This document shows, one piece after another, positions 39,110 to 51,340 of a stretch of DNA of 64,000 bases (position 1 is its first letter; every line of letters starts with the position of its first letter). The DNA comes from Blastomyces gilchristii SLH14081. Taxonomy: Eukaryota; Ascomycota; Eurotiomycetes; Onygenales; Ajellomycetaceae. The stretch lies in assembly GCF_000003855.2 (NCBI RefSeq), contig NW_003101679.1, forward strand, positions 1,884,278 through 1,948,277, written 5' to 3'. The position numbers were made by a program, and so were the translations under genes. The notes beneath the pieces were generated by a model. The model saw nothing but the letters and a program-made list of their open reading frames with translations. It ran no database searches and was not told where the DNA came from.

Positions 39110-40409
39110 TAAGAAAAACATTCATCATCTTCTTATTAGAAATAATTATTCACACATTGTCTTCTCATTAGAAATGATTATTCATTGAGAGATATCTGAA
39201 TGCATAACAACATGTAAGAAATAGAGAAACAGTCAAACAGTTGAGCAGACACTGAGTTCTCAGATAGAAGCTTACTCATCAGTTGCTCTGACTCTGTAAC
39301 AAGATCTTATGAAGAGAGTAAGATCTTATAAGAGAATATCAGTGAAAGACTCAAGAGTTCTGACACTCAGATGTATAAGAATATAATTACACTTCTTCAG
39401 ATTTCACAGATATCATACATCTGATAAAATGATATAATCATGTCTAATGATAATATGGAAGAACCCTCGAGCGCGAGCATAGAGATAATACTACAGTGGC
39501 TTCAAGCAATGTTGAAATTATAACAGCAACAGATAGTAGACATGCATATGACTCAACAACTTCAATACAAAGAGATTCAACAATTAACTCATATGATTTC
39601 AACACCTACAGAATTAAATACAAAAGCACTGAAAGAATACTTAGATGCTTCTATATATTTCAATACTTTTAATCTCACTCTCTACTCATCATGAAGAATG
39701 AAAATGCTTGTGAAACTGAGTGTAGATGAAGATATCATCAGTTTATTAATCAATCAAAGTTAGTATATCAATGAATGATTGAAGGATTGTATGAAGCAGA
39801 AGTTTCATTCATGAATGAAAGCATGTGAATCAGTGTTGCAAACACCTGATAATATCATCAAATATCTTGATATTCTGTTTCAAGACACTGCCATGCAATA
39901 GAAAGTATTAGATTGATTACAGAGTATCTGACAGAGAAATACTTCTCTTACAACATTCATCTCTGACTTCAACACTAAAATTCTAGAAGTAGATGATCAA
40001 TCTTGAGAGAATCAAATGAAGATTAGTATGCTCAAGAAGACATTAACTTTCAAACTCTTACAGACTCTTATAAGTGTAGATGAAGATCAGACTTATGAAG
40101 ACTTCTGCACACAGCTTCAGACATTGAATGACTGTCTTATCAAGCTCAAGAGTATACAGAACAGTGATAGAAGATGTTACATCTCAGTGACTTATACATC
40201 TGTGCTGAAGAATAACAATGATGCAGATGCTATGAATTGAGTAGACTTAAATATCTATACATAAGCAAGAGTCTCTGCTGTTTAAACAGACTTCTGAGTT
40301 TCTGAGATCACTTCTGAAGAAGTCACTGATTGACATTAATAAGAAGTATGTATTAACTGTAACTGATCAGAGCACATTGCTTTCAACTGCTGATTGACCT
40401 ATGTACCTT

Positions 40410-43400
40410 ATTATTATTATTATTATTATTATTCTTCAATTATAGATGTATGCAGTCAGAGACTATGACATCTACCTGAGAACTTTTAGTTCTCAGGGTT
40501 TTTCCTATATCTGTAAAGTTAACTATTATACATTCATCACTTTCAGATATGCAAAATCAGAAAATTCCAGCCCAGAATACAAAAACTGTTTACAAATTGC
40601 AGTGTTTTAACATCTTCTGATACTTTGAAATCATTTGACAATATCATGACAAAGGAAAAGAGAACACAGTCTTAAAGATAGGCACATTAAATAGATAGAT
40701 AGAAAAGAATTGAAAGAAAAAGATAAAGTAAAACAAAGACTGTAACAAAACAAATTATTAAAAGATAGTATATAGCTGTTTTAACAGACTATATCTGATC
40801 AATTTTCTCCTCTTTATATTCAGATATTTCTGAATTCAGTCATTTTCTTATAGCTGCTTGAGTTTCTGATAGAAAGTCTATTAAGTATTTAATTCCTGTC
40901 TCAGTTGAGAATAAGAATCTCATATTTAATTGATTTAGATCATACTTCTCTTTCAATCTGGCTCTGAGACTATTGTATAATGCACAGTGCATTACAATAT
41001 ACTCAGGATTCTCATTTGCATTGCAGAATAAGCATTCTATTGAGTCAAATCTATCATCAAATCTTTGTATATAAGATTTGAAATAGTCATGTCCTAGTTT
41101 CAGCTGTATTATAGATGAGAATATTTTCTTTTTACATTTAATTGAACAAGATTTCCACTTGGGTTTTATTTCAAATCTTGAATAATGTATACTCTTCTTT
41201 TGTTTCTGCCAGCTTTCATTTCACTTATCTAAACAAGATTCTTTTATTTTTCTCTTTATAAAAGACCAGGACATAATTTTTTGAATAGATCTGCTTAATT
41301 CTACACTCTTTTTTACAGCTGAATCAGCCAATTCATTGCCATGAATATTCATATGAGCAGGAACTCATTGCAGATGAATTATCAGCTTTGATGTTCTTCT
41401 CTTTTGAATTTTCAAAACAGAGTTTAAGATCAGTTCAAGATTCATTTGATCATTATGAATCTGACTATTTCTAAGTCTTTTTAAAGCAGCTTGACTATCA
41501 GAGAATATCCATGTCTCTTTCAAACTATTTTCTCTTTTATAAGATTTTATTTCAATGAGTTTGAAAGCTTTCACTATTGCAAATAGTTCAGCATCAAAGA
41601 CTTCACATTCACAGCCTAGATTTCAGAAATCTGAGATAAAATTGATATTATCTTCAGTATAAGCAATGCCTGCATCTAATCTATTCAAATTCTCATTTTT
41701 TGAGTCATCTGAATAAATCAGAATAGAGTCTTTTATATTGATTGTAGAAATTCTCTTCAAATGCTGTTCATATTCTTTCTCTTTAGATAGTTCACTTATT
41801 TGCAAGTCTATAAGAGATTCAAGCTTTTCTCTCCAGAGAGATAACTTCTCATGATCAACTTTGTCAATATTTAAAGAAGAAAATTGATTTTTAATCAGAG
41901 AGCATAGTCTGTACAGTTGAGAAGGCATTTTCTTTGAAGAATTATTTTCATTCCAATCAAGAAATCTATTTCAATCCAGTTCATTTCCAGAGTTAATTGA
42001 TGAAAATGAAGAAGAGACTCTTTCTCTGATTATATAATTTGAGCTCATCTTTATAACTCTCAGAGCATAGTTCATACAGGCCTTTTCAAATCTAATAGCA
42101 GGAGGAGGAATTGAAGCTTCAATTTTCATTGCTTTAATAGGAGATGATTTGCATGCTCTCAGAATTCTTCTCAAGACTCTGTTTTGCAGACTTTGAAAGA
42201 GTTCAGTGAAATTCCCTTGATTATTTCATCAAACTTGAACTTCATAATTAGCTACTGATGTAATACAGGCTATATATAACTGTCTCATAGCCTGGAAGAA
42301 TAGACCTCTCTCTGTATTTGATAGTCTGATTATGTTGTTCAATAGTCTTTCTGCCTTGACAGTTCTTTGTTGAAGATGATATTTAAAATTCAACTTAGAG
42401 TTTAATCATACTTCTAATCATTTGACATTTACACTGGGTTTAATCTCTCTATTTAAAAGAGTTAGAGATAGTTCTTTCTCATTGAATCTAGGAAAGAAAT
42501 GAATTAACTCAGTTTTATTCATATCAAATTGAATTTAATTGATATCTGCTCTAACAAAGATTTTCTTTGCAGCTTCTTCAATCACTTTCAAATTCTCTTT
42601 GATAGTTTTTAAGCTGTAGACTAGACCAATATCATTCATATAACTTGGAGATTGCACTATTCTCATATTTCTATTTTTGAATAGATATGCAGTGTATATT
42701 GCAAATAAAATGAATGAGATTGAAGATTCTTACAGTACTTCTATTTTTATCTCAGTCTTGTCTTGTTTCATTTCATCAAAGAAAAGTTGTATAATTCTTT
42801 TAGACATAAAACAGTTAACTCATTTTATTAGAGAAAGTGGCAGTTTTAACATCTTCAATGTCTGAATTAACTTTGACTTTGAAACATGATCAAATGCTTC
42901 TTTTATATCAATAAAAACTGCAGTTGAGACCAGATCTTCATGCTTTGCTATTTGAATATCATGAACAACTGAGAGAACAGTGTTAATTGCAGAACACTGT
43001 TTTCTATCTCTCATTTATTCACTGAATAAAAGAGAATTACTGACAGAGCATATAAAAGATAGTCAAGTAGCTATTATCTTTTCTAAAACCTTTTCTAGAC
43101 AGTTCAATAGAGATATTACTCTATATAACTTGAGAATTGAAGTTTTTCTATTAGGTTTTGCAAGAATCACTCCAGTGGCTTCTCTCCAGCATTCAGAATG
43201 ATATCCATTTTTCAAGAGATTGAAAAAGAGCTCAAAATATTCATTCTTTAAGTAGGAGTATGTATTTTAAATAATCAAGTGATTAATTGAATCAGGCCCT
43301 GCAGCAGTCTTAACTGAACTTGAGAAGATAGATGACTCTAATTCATCTTGAGTAAGATCAGGCCATTCCCAGTCATTTTCATCAACATAGTTGAGAAGTG

Positions 43401-43897
43401 ACATATTCTCTTCCTCTGAATCTGAATCTGATGAGTTTTGAAAGAGAGTTCTCATAAAAGCTTGACATTTTTCCTCAAAAGAGTTTGCTGTATATGATTC
43501 ATTCTGAAACTCATATTCTAAGGTTGGAAGTTTTGCTACACTTCTTGTTTTAGTATAGTTAAAAGCTTTAAAAACTTCCTTTCCTTGTGCTTCTTCAAGA
43601 AATTTATTCCAGCAGTCTGTTTTAGCTTTTTTAATATCTGAAAAATATTCATTTCTGACAGCTTTGAACTCTTTATCAGAAATTACATCATTCTTCCAAT
43701 CTCTTCTAGCAGTAGTCAATTGTTTCCTTTTAGATGTGATATTCTCATTCCATCAAGGTTTTGAATACTCAGAAGACTTTCTCTTTGAAATATTGTCTTT
43801 AACACTTGCTAGAATAATAGATGTAATGAGCTTCACTCTATTCTCAAGCATTTCATTTGAGATATCTTGACCAGAATTTCAATATAGCTCACTCTGC
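40410..43897 (-). mobile_element. 5'-truncated LINE copy 2, inside Gypsy B gag
   Basis: 3,488 bp flanked by an exact 14-bp duplication GACCTATGTACCTT at 40396-40409 and 43898-43911. It corresponds to 21957-25443 of copy 1 in nearly the same length. It starts with the (TTA)n tail at 40410, and its 5' end lies within the ORF2 endonuclease-RT linker. Some codons are better preserved than in copy 1: IFSDSQAALKRLR keeps its Gln codon (copy 1 has a stop), and longer open stretches remain at 43267-43719 and 41623-41928. Confidence 0.92.
40789..43897 (-). pseudogene. LINE copy 2, partial ORF2 (RT and RNase H)
   Basis: On the minus strand: a linker with TTARRDWKNDVISDKEFKAV (about 43719), RT with STAVFIDIKEAFDHVS (about 42940), RNase H with EVFDAELF and SDSQAALKRLRNSQ (about 41600-41460), and the stop at 40791-40789. 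The reading frame is broken several times. Confidence 0.85.
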
Positions 43898-46800
43898 GAC
43901 CTATGTACCTTCTTAATCAAGAGAAAGATCAGTGTCTTCTTGTTTAAAAGATGAATCAGTGTCTGTCTGTGTCAATCACATTGCAGTGAAGAAAGATTTG
44001 AAAGATAACTATAAGAATACTCTAATGAAACAGGAAAAAGATTAGCTTCTATTCAAATTCACAAACAGAAGCTTGAAGAGATTGAATAACAATAATTTGA
44101 AAAGGAAATGATAATCAATATAATTCTTGTATCTACTGTGATTGATAACATGTATAATATGAAAGCCATGATAGACAGTGATCTATATCACTATACAATG
44201 ATAAAATCTTCAGTTGTAAGATATTATAATCTTCAGTGTATCTTCTTATCAAAACCCTGACTTCTCACAGAATTTAATGACTTAAAAGATGTTTATATCT
44301 GTTACATGATGAAACTAAATATAGATGTGAGAGAACATCAATATGAAGATGTCTATGCATATGAAGTTGATAATCTCAATTATAATCTTATGTTGAGATT
44401 GTCTGACTATCTGAATAAGGCATCTTATTGAATGCTTGAAACAGAAGCTTGATATTCTCTAACAATGATAGAATTCATAAAGATAATATTCACAAGACTA
44501 TGAATCTTACACAGATCTCTGTCAATGCTTATAAAATACTCTGAAAAAGAAGTCATTATCAAAATCACTGACAGAGTCACTGATAAGATCACTGATAGCA
44601 GAATTATATATCAATCTATTTCATCAGTCTGATCAATATTAAGAAGACTCTAGAAAAGTTATTCTGTGTTACAATAACAGATTCTTGTACAAAACTTTCT
44701 CAATAATATCATGATTATCTAGATGTCTTTCAACATGATAATATTATAAATATATCTTCTTTACAAGACTCAGGAGTGAATCACAGTATCAAGTTAGAAA
44801 AGAAGAATGATAAGAACTCTGAGTCACTGTGAGACTCTCTTTATAATATGTCTTAAGATGAACTTCTTCTTCTTCAGAAGACTCTCAATAATCTGTTAGA
44901 TAAGAAATTTATATATATTAGCAACTCTTTCACTGCAGCTTCTATTCTCTTTGTAAAGAAGTCAGATAAAGAACTCTGATTCTGTGTGAACTACTGAGAT
45001 CTGAACAGATTGACAAAGAAAGATCAATATTTCTTATCTCTCATCAATGAAACTCTAGCACAGATTGAGTAAGCTCAATGATTTACAAAGCTAGATGTTA
45101 TCACTGTGTTTCATAAGATTTGTATCACTGAAGAAGATGAATAACTTACAGCATTCTGAACATATTATGATCTCTTTGAATAAATAGTCACACTCTTTGA
45201 ACTGGCTAACACTCTTAGTACATTTCAGAAGTATATCAACTAAGTACTCTGAGATTTTCTTGATAAGTTTGTATCTACTTATCTAGATAATATTCTCATC
45301 TTCACTGATGAATTCAGAAAAGAATATCAAGAGTATGTATGAAAAGTATTACAATGACTACAAGAAGCAGAACTATTAATTGATATTAACAAGTATAATT
45401 TCAAAGTTAAGAGCACTAAATACTTAGATTTCATCATAGAAGCTGGTAAGAAAATTCAAATGAATTCTGAGAAGATCTCTGTCATTCTTGAATGAGAAGC
45501 TTCACATACTATGAAAGATATATGAAGCTTCATTGAATTTGTTAACTTCTATCAGTGATTTATATGAAACTTCTCAGATATTGCAAGATCACTTACAGAT
45601 CTCACTAAGAAACACTCAGTATTTCAATAATCAGTAGATACTGAAGCTGTATTTACACAGATAAAGAAGATATTCATTAATATCTCTCTGCTGATAACAT
45701 TCAATTCTGATTATAAGATAGTTATTGAGGCTGATTTCTCTGACTATATAATAGAAGAAGTAATATTGTAATATGATAATAAAGATGTTCTATAATTATA
45801 TATCTTCATATCTAAGAAACTGATTTCTGCTGAATGCAATTATAAGATCTATGATAAGAAACTTCTTGTAATTATATACTGTTTAGAAGAATGAAACTCT
45901 GAACTCTGAAGTATCTCTGAATTTAAGATAATTACAGATTATAAAAATCTCAAATACTTTATAACTATCTGTAAACTCACTGAATGATAGATATGATAAT
46001 CTGAGTTCTTAAGTTACTTTCATTTTATAATACACTATCATTCTGGCAGTCAGAACTCAATGACAGATGCTCTCTTATAATGAGAGTAAGATATATCATC
46101 TGATATAACAGATACTCACTGAATGAACTGAGAGCATCAGCTCTTGAACTCAAAGATACTAGTTAATCAAGATGAAACAGCTTATGACACTATATATACT
46201 TCTCTGATTAGAACTATACATGCTTCTTCAGTTAGAACTGTTACTGATATCTCAACTTCTTCTGAATCTACATTAGATGAGCTATAATATATAACAGCTT
46301 AAATGAATGAACTTCTCTGAGCACTCACTGAAGAAGTATAATAAGAAGCACTCTGATTTCTCTCAGAACTATATATAAGAACTGACATCTTAGAATATTC
46401 AATCAATAATAATAACACTCTATAATTTTATAAATGACACTGAGTCTCTCACTCTGAATTCTTATACATCTGAATAATGCAAGAGATGCATGATTCATAT
46501 ATAACTGATTATTCAGACTATGAACAACTGTATAGAATGATCTTCTGAGAGTTCTATTAATCTAAGATATTAAACAGTATCAGATACTTTGTCTGAAACT
46601 GCAATTACTATTATTTCATTATCTTATGAAAGAACTGTAGAAAAGATTTACTGAAATCACTTGATATCTCTGATAGAATCTGATGAGATGTAGTAATTAA
46701 CTTCACTATTAATCTATCTAAGAGTAAAAGTTGTAGAAATATTCTGATTATCATTGATTAACTAAGTAAGAATGTAATATTGAACTCTTATAATAAGATA

Positions 46801-47751
46801 AATACTGAATAAGTCACTGAAGTCTTCTTACAGAGTTCATTCTATTGAATGCATGAGTTACTAAGATTAATAGTATTGAATTAAGACTGCTAATTTATAA
46901 GTACTCTCTGAATAAGAATCTATCAAGTTCTCAAGATTATATATTATCTGTTAACTGTCTATCACTCTGAGACTGATAATGCATCAGAATAGATAATTCA
47001 GACTGTAAAGAATTATCTTTATAAGTTCTGTAATTATTTATAAGATAATTGATATAATCTTCTTCTACATACAGAGATCACTATTAACAGTTGAGATGCT
47101 GTTTCAACAGATATAAGTCTGTTCTTTCTTATATATAAATATCATATAAAAGTATTAAATCTTCTAGAGATTACACAGTTCACACTGAATCTCTGTAGTC
47201 TGATTCAAATTATTAATAATATAGTAATAAAGCTCTGAGATATCTATAACTGAGCAGAGGTCTTTATAATAACTATGAAACAAGATTAAGAAGATTAAAT
47301 CAATATTTAATAAGATTCTGCAGAGTAGTATAAGATAGAAGATCTTGTATAATTGAATCTCAAGAATATATAAATCACACATTCATCTTGTACATTAAAT
47401 TACTGTCATATCAGATATAAAGTAATAGAAGTTCTAGATAGTCACAACTACTGTCTTAATACATCATCAGAAATTCATAATATCTTTTATACAAGCTTAC
47501 TCTGCTATATTATTACTGATCTGTTCTCTTCTCAACTGACTTCTGACTGACAGCTGCCAGGCATCATAGAAGAAGATAATGAGCTTGAGTGAGAGATTGA
47601 GAATATTCTTGATAAGAGATTCTACAGCTGTAACTGACAATATTTTATGAAATGAGTCAGCTATAATCAACTGATCTGAACTCTGAGTTCTGTGTTATCT
47701 GAAACAGTAGTTCTTGACTGATAAAAACTGCTTCTGAAAGAGAGAGACTAA

Positions 47752-48009
47752 TGTAACAGGCTGTGCCTGATCAATTATATAGACTATTTCATTACACTTC
47801 ACAGATTTCAACTGCTTCATTCTTGAATACATATACTTCAATTCTCAGCCATTCTTGATCACCGATCCTCGGCCACTACATACATGTATAAATATTCACT
47901 TTGATCACTGATTCTCGCACTTTCTCTTTTCTTTCCTTCTCTAATGTTTTTCTCTTTATTATATAAGATCTATATATTATACTGATCTATTCAGTGTAGA
48001 CCTTTTACA
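47752..48009 (+). repeat. 3' LTR of Gypsy B
   Basis: 258 bp with three CpG sites left. All differences from the 5' LTR that I checked over the first ~95 bp are transitions. Confidence 0.92.
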
Positions 48010-48859
48010 AGCACTTTTTGAATAAGAATCTATCAAGTTCTCAAGATTATATACTATCTATTAACTGTCTGTCATCTCAAGACTGATGATGCATCAGAAT
48101 AGATAATTCAGACTAAAAAATTATCTTTATAAGTTCTATAATTACTTATAAGATGATTGATATAATCTGCTTCTACATACAGAGATCACTATCAATAAAT
48201 AAGATACTATTTCAACAGATATAAGCCTGTTCTTTCTTACACACAGTTATTATATGAAAGTGTTAAATCTCTTAAAGATTACACAGTTCATACTAAACTT
48301 CTACAGTCTGATTCAGATCACTGATAATATAGTAATAAAGCTCTGAGATGTTCACAACTGAGCAGAGATCTTCATAACAACTATGAAATAAGATTAAGAG
48401 AATTAAATCAATATTCACTGAGATCTCACTAAACAATATAAGATAGAAGACTTAGTGTGATTGAATCTTAAGAATATACAGATCATATATTCATCTTATA
48501 CACTGAATTATCATTATATCAAGTATAAAGTAATAGAAGTTCTAAGTAGTCATAACTATTATCTTAACACATTATCAGAGATTTATAATATCTTTCACAT
48601 AAGCTTACTTTATTACACTGTCACTGATCTGTTCTCTTCTCAACTGACTTCTGACTAACAGTTATCAGATATTATAGAAGAAGATAATGAGCTTGAGTAA
48701 GAGATTAAGAATATTCTCAATAAGAGACTCTACAGCTGTAGCTGATAATATCTTATAAAATGAATTAGCTATAATTAACTGATCTGAACTCTGAGTTCTG
48801 TGTTATTCAAAACAGCAGTTCTTAATCAATGAGAACTGCTTCTGAAAGAGAGAGACTAA

Positions 48860-49224
48860 TGTAGCAGACTATATCTGATCAATTATATAGACTATTCTGT
48901 TACACTTCACAGATTTCAAGTGCTTCATTCTTAAATATATACACTCTGATTCTCAGTCATTCTCAATTGCTGATTCTCAGCTGCTATAAATGCATATGCT
49001 CTGATTCTCAGTCATTCTTAATTATCAATTCTCAGCTATTATAAACACATATAGATTCTTTCACTCTGACGCTTCACTGCATACATTATTACATATACAT
49101 ATAAATATTCACTTCAATCACTGATTCTCACACTTTCTCTTTCTCTTCCTTCTCTAATGTTTTTCTCTTTGTTATATAAGACCTATCAATATCACATCAA
49201 TCTATTCAGCGTAGGCCTCTTACA
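48860..49224 (+). repeat. 3' LTR of Gypsy A
   Basis: Same length as the 5' LTR, but only two CpG sites remain (in GACGCTTC and AGCGTAGG). The visible differences from the 5' LTR are overwhelmingly transitions. Confidence 0.92.
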
Positions 49225-49593
49225 GTAAAGTATATATTCACAGAGATCTCAAAGAGATCTATAAGAAGATTAACAGTGAGCTTAAAACACTGTAGAAACT
49301 CTATACAATCTTCTGAAAGTAGTAATAAGTATCACACACAGATCTCTCTGATGAAATCAAAAGATATTTCTTCTCTGACATCTTCTACACTGCAATCTGA
49401 TTCAATTATTTTAAAATCACAAGTTTCATGTTCTGAGTGAATTATTAGGCCAAGCAATCATTCTCTGAATTAATCATATATATTTATATGGTGTATTCTG
49501 CATATAGTTTTAATCTTTAATAAATAATATTAATATCTTATTGTATTGTTGTGCTATGGTTGAAAATTAACAGCTCTATAGAGTGCTTTTTGG
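49225..49593 (+). pseudogene. pogo transposase 3' tail and 3' UTR
   Basis: Continuation of 33365-34204 after the second GTAAA. A short coding-like part (KYIHRDLKEIYKKINSELK) is followed by AT-rich sequence up to the right inverted repeat. Confidence 0.6.
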
Positions 49594-49634
49594 AGTTTGT
49601 TGGATGGATGAGTTCGTTGGGTGGTGAGTCACGT
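49594..49634 (-). repeat. Right terminal inverted repeat of the pogo-type element
   Basis: Partner of the left repeat, followed by the TA duplication at 49635-49636. Composition changes from AT-rich to normal within a few bases of this end. Confidence 0.9.
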
Positions 49635-49636
49635 TA

Positions 49637-51340
49637 CTGATACTACCAGTCTTTTGGCGCCGCCGCCCTAGCCAGTTAGCCGTATTGAAACCGCGACAGT
49701 AACTATAACTAACTTGGCATGTCTGACTCGCCGCCTTGCCTGACCTGGCAGTTTCTTGAGGTCGCGGGCGCGCGGGGAGCGGGAGGTGCTTGGGGGCGGA
49801 ATTCGCGTGCAAAGGCCTGGCAGAAAAGGAACTGAGGAGAGTATACTACTCCGCACAGAGTACTCTGTACGCCATTCGTTGTTGACCCAGCAGAAAGAAT
49901 TATGGCAGGATAGTATAGCCCTATGCTAAAAGCTATAGAGAATAGTATGTACATGTATGTACATTCGGATTTTTTGCCCTTCCCAGCATCGCTTCGATCG
50001 GTGTATTAACTATTAGATATTTATATAATTTTCAAATCCAAATACAAATCCAAGCACCATGCACACTTTTCAATCCTCGACTCGTGGCGTTGACGTAGGC
50101 TGCTACTATCACGCATCCCCCAGCGCTATCCATTACTTGCATGCCAAAGATCTCCGGGATGGGCTGCTACTAGACAGCCCTGTCATTATTATTTGCCGTC
50201 TTCCATTCACCCCGGTAGGGTCACCAAGATTGCCTGATTGGGACCGGCAGCGCAAACATGAAGTAGAAACTACATGTTATTACTCTAAATTGGGAGATTC
50301 TCCTCTGTGGAGGGGGGGGAGAAGAAGCATAACTTTAAGAAGAAAGAGGAACGAAAAATAAAAGCAAGAAAAATGTGGGGCGTAGGAAAAAGAAAGTAAA
50401 AACATTATTTCGAGCGCAATCGATAACTAGTTAGCTAACGTAGCCGCCGCAGCACACAGATAAACCTCCCCCGGGTGTGGTTTGTGGGTAGTGGGAGTGT
50501 AACTCCGTAGGCGTATTTTATTTACTAATAATGCGCAGCCAAAGCCGGCGCGTCATTCTCGCGGCAAACGTCCCTCCCTCCATAACTAACTACATACCAT
50601 ACACCAACCAACCAACCAACCACCACCATCACCACCAACGACGACCACGACCTCACCTAAACAAATCCCGCCTTCACGTCAACCCGGCCGTATCCCAAAA
50701 AGATACAATTGACTCCCACCCACCACAAGTCGCAGAGGCCACTTGTGCATACTATTTTTTGCGAAGTTTTTATTTACCACCCTGGAACCAAGGTTCCGCC
50801 TGGAGAATTTGCTTCGGGTCGCGGAAAAAACTTAAGGCTCCGATTTTTTTTTTTCTTTTTTTGGTTTCGCCTTACCCTGAAACTCTCTGCCAGAGCGCAA
50901 ACTGGTGGCAACAAAAAACAAACTTCCCGGATTTCAAAGAGCGCAGAAGGGGAAAAAAAACAACAATTTTTTTATTAATGTATATCATCTTGTTGCATTT
51001 CCTTCCTTCTATCCTCTTTCAAATTTATTTGCCTTCCCCGGTAAACCGTTAGCAACCCAACGCGAAAAGAAGAACTCCCCTCAGTATATCGACAACAAGA
51101 ACATCAACAAATCATCCTCGGACTTGTCGCGAAACACATACCCGAATTTGTCAAAACCCGCTTTCGAATTCCCCCGTTTCACTAACCGTTTTCGGTCTCG
51201 AAACTGATAAAGCTCCAGTCGCTGATAACGCGGCGCGCGCACATTCATTGACTGCGCAGTGTATACCTCCTCTTAGCGACATCAACTAGACTGAAAGGGG
51301 GCAAACAGCCCTCTTGATATCCAACTGCTGAGAACGAAAT
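49637..51340. other. Upstream region of the forkhead gene
   Basis: Normal base composition resumes. The region has short open frames only, a CCAACCAACC repeat near 50605-50625, poly(T) and poly(A) runs near 50845 and 50955, and another TACTCTGTACG-type partial palindrome at about 49860-49872. It probably includes the promoter and a long 5' UTR with upstream ORFs. Confidence 0.5.

Larger units (their letters stand above)
38852..48009 (+). mobile_element. Chromodomain Ty3/Gypsy element B, nested in A
   Basis: 258-bp LTRs at 38852-39109 and 47752-48009, flanked by target duplication AGCAC at 38847-38851 and 48010-48014. The interior parallels element A: gag from ATG 39440 with a knuckle CINCN-SEHIAFNC near 40349-40391, polymerase around 44890-45300, integrase from about 46680, chromodomain near 47570-47740. 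It is about 5.66 kb without the LINE inserted at 40410-43897. The LTRs are a shorter variant of those of A, lacking one internal duplicated unit. Confidence 0.92.
34205..49224 (+). mobile_element. Chromodomain Ty3/Gypsy element A (contains element B)
   Basis: Identical-length 365-bp LTRs at 34205-34569 and 48860-49224, with exact target duplication GTAAA at 34200-34204 and 49225-49229, inside the pogo transposase. After removing element B and its duplication the element is about 5.86 kb. Gag starts near the ATG 34852 and has a CCHC knuckle near 35775. Reverse transcriptase is at 36834-37200 (LQFCVKYQELNRLIKKNCYS, FTKLDIITVFHKIHI). Integrase starts near 38630 and is split at QFMST by element B. 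Chromodomain remains lie at about 48680-48835. Confidence 0.92.
16940..49634 (+). mobile_element. pogo/Fot1-type DNA transposon, the outer shell of a 32.7-kb nest
   Basis: The two ends are a 41-bp inverted repeat (16940-16980 and 49594-49634) with three mismatches, beginning ACGTGACTCACCAC. Each end is flanked by TA (16938-16939 and 49635-49636), the target duplication of the Tc1/mariner/pogo superfamily. Inside, recognisable transposase pieces occur in the right order and strand at 17030-17520, 33365-34204 and 49225-49500. Everything between them is later insertion. Transposase reading is broken by many stops. The host site before insertion was the intergenic DNA between pacC and the forkhead gene. 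Confidence 0.88.

Noticed and set aside
17030..49500. CRISPR array or prokaryotic defence system
   Set aside because: The repeats are transposon ends and microsatellites, and the genes have introns; the sequence is fungal.
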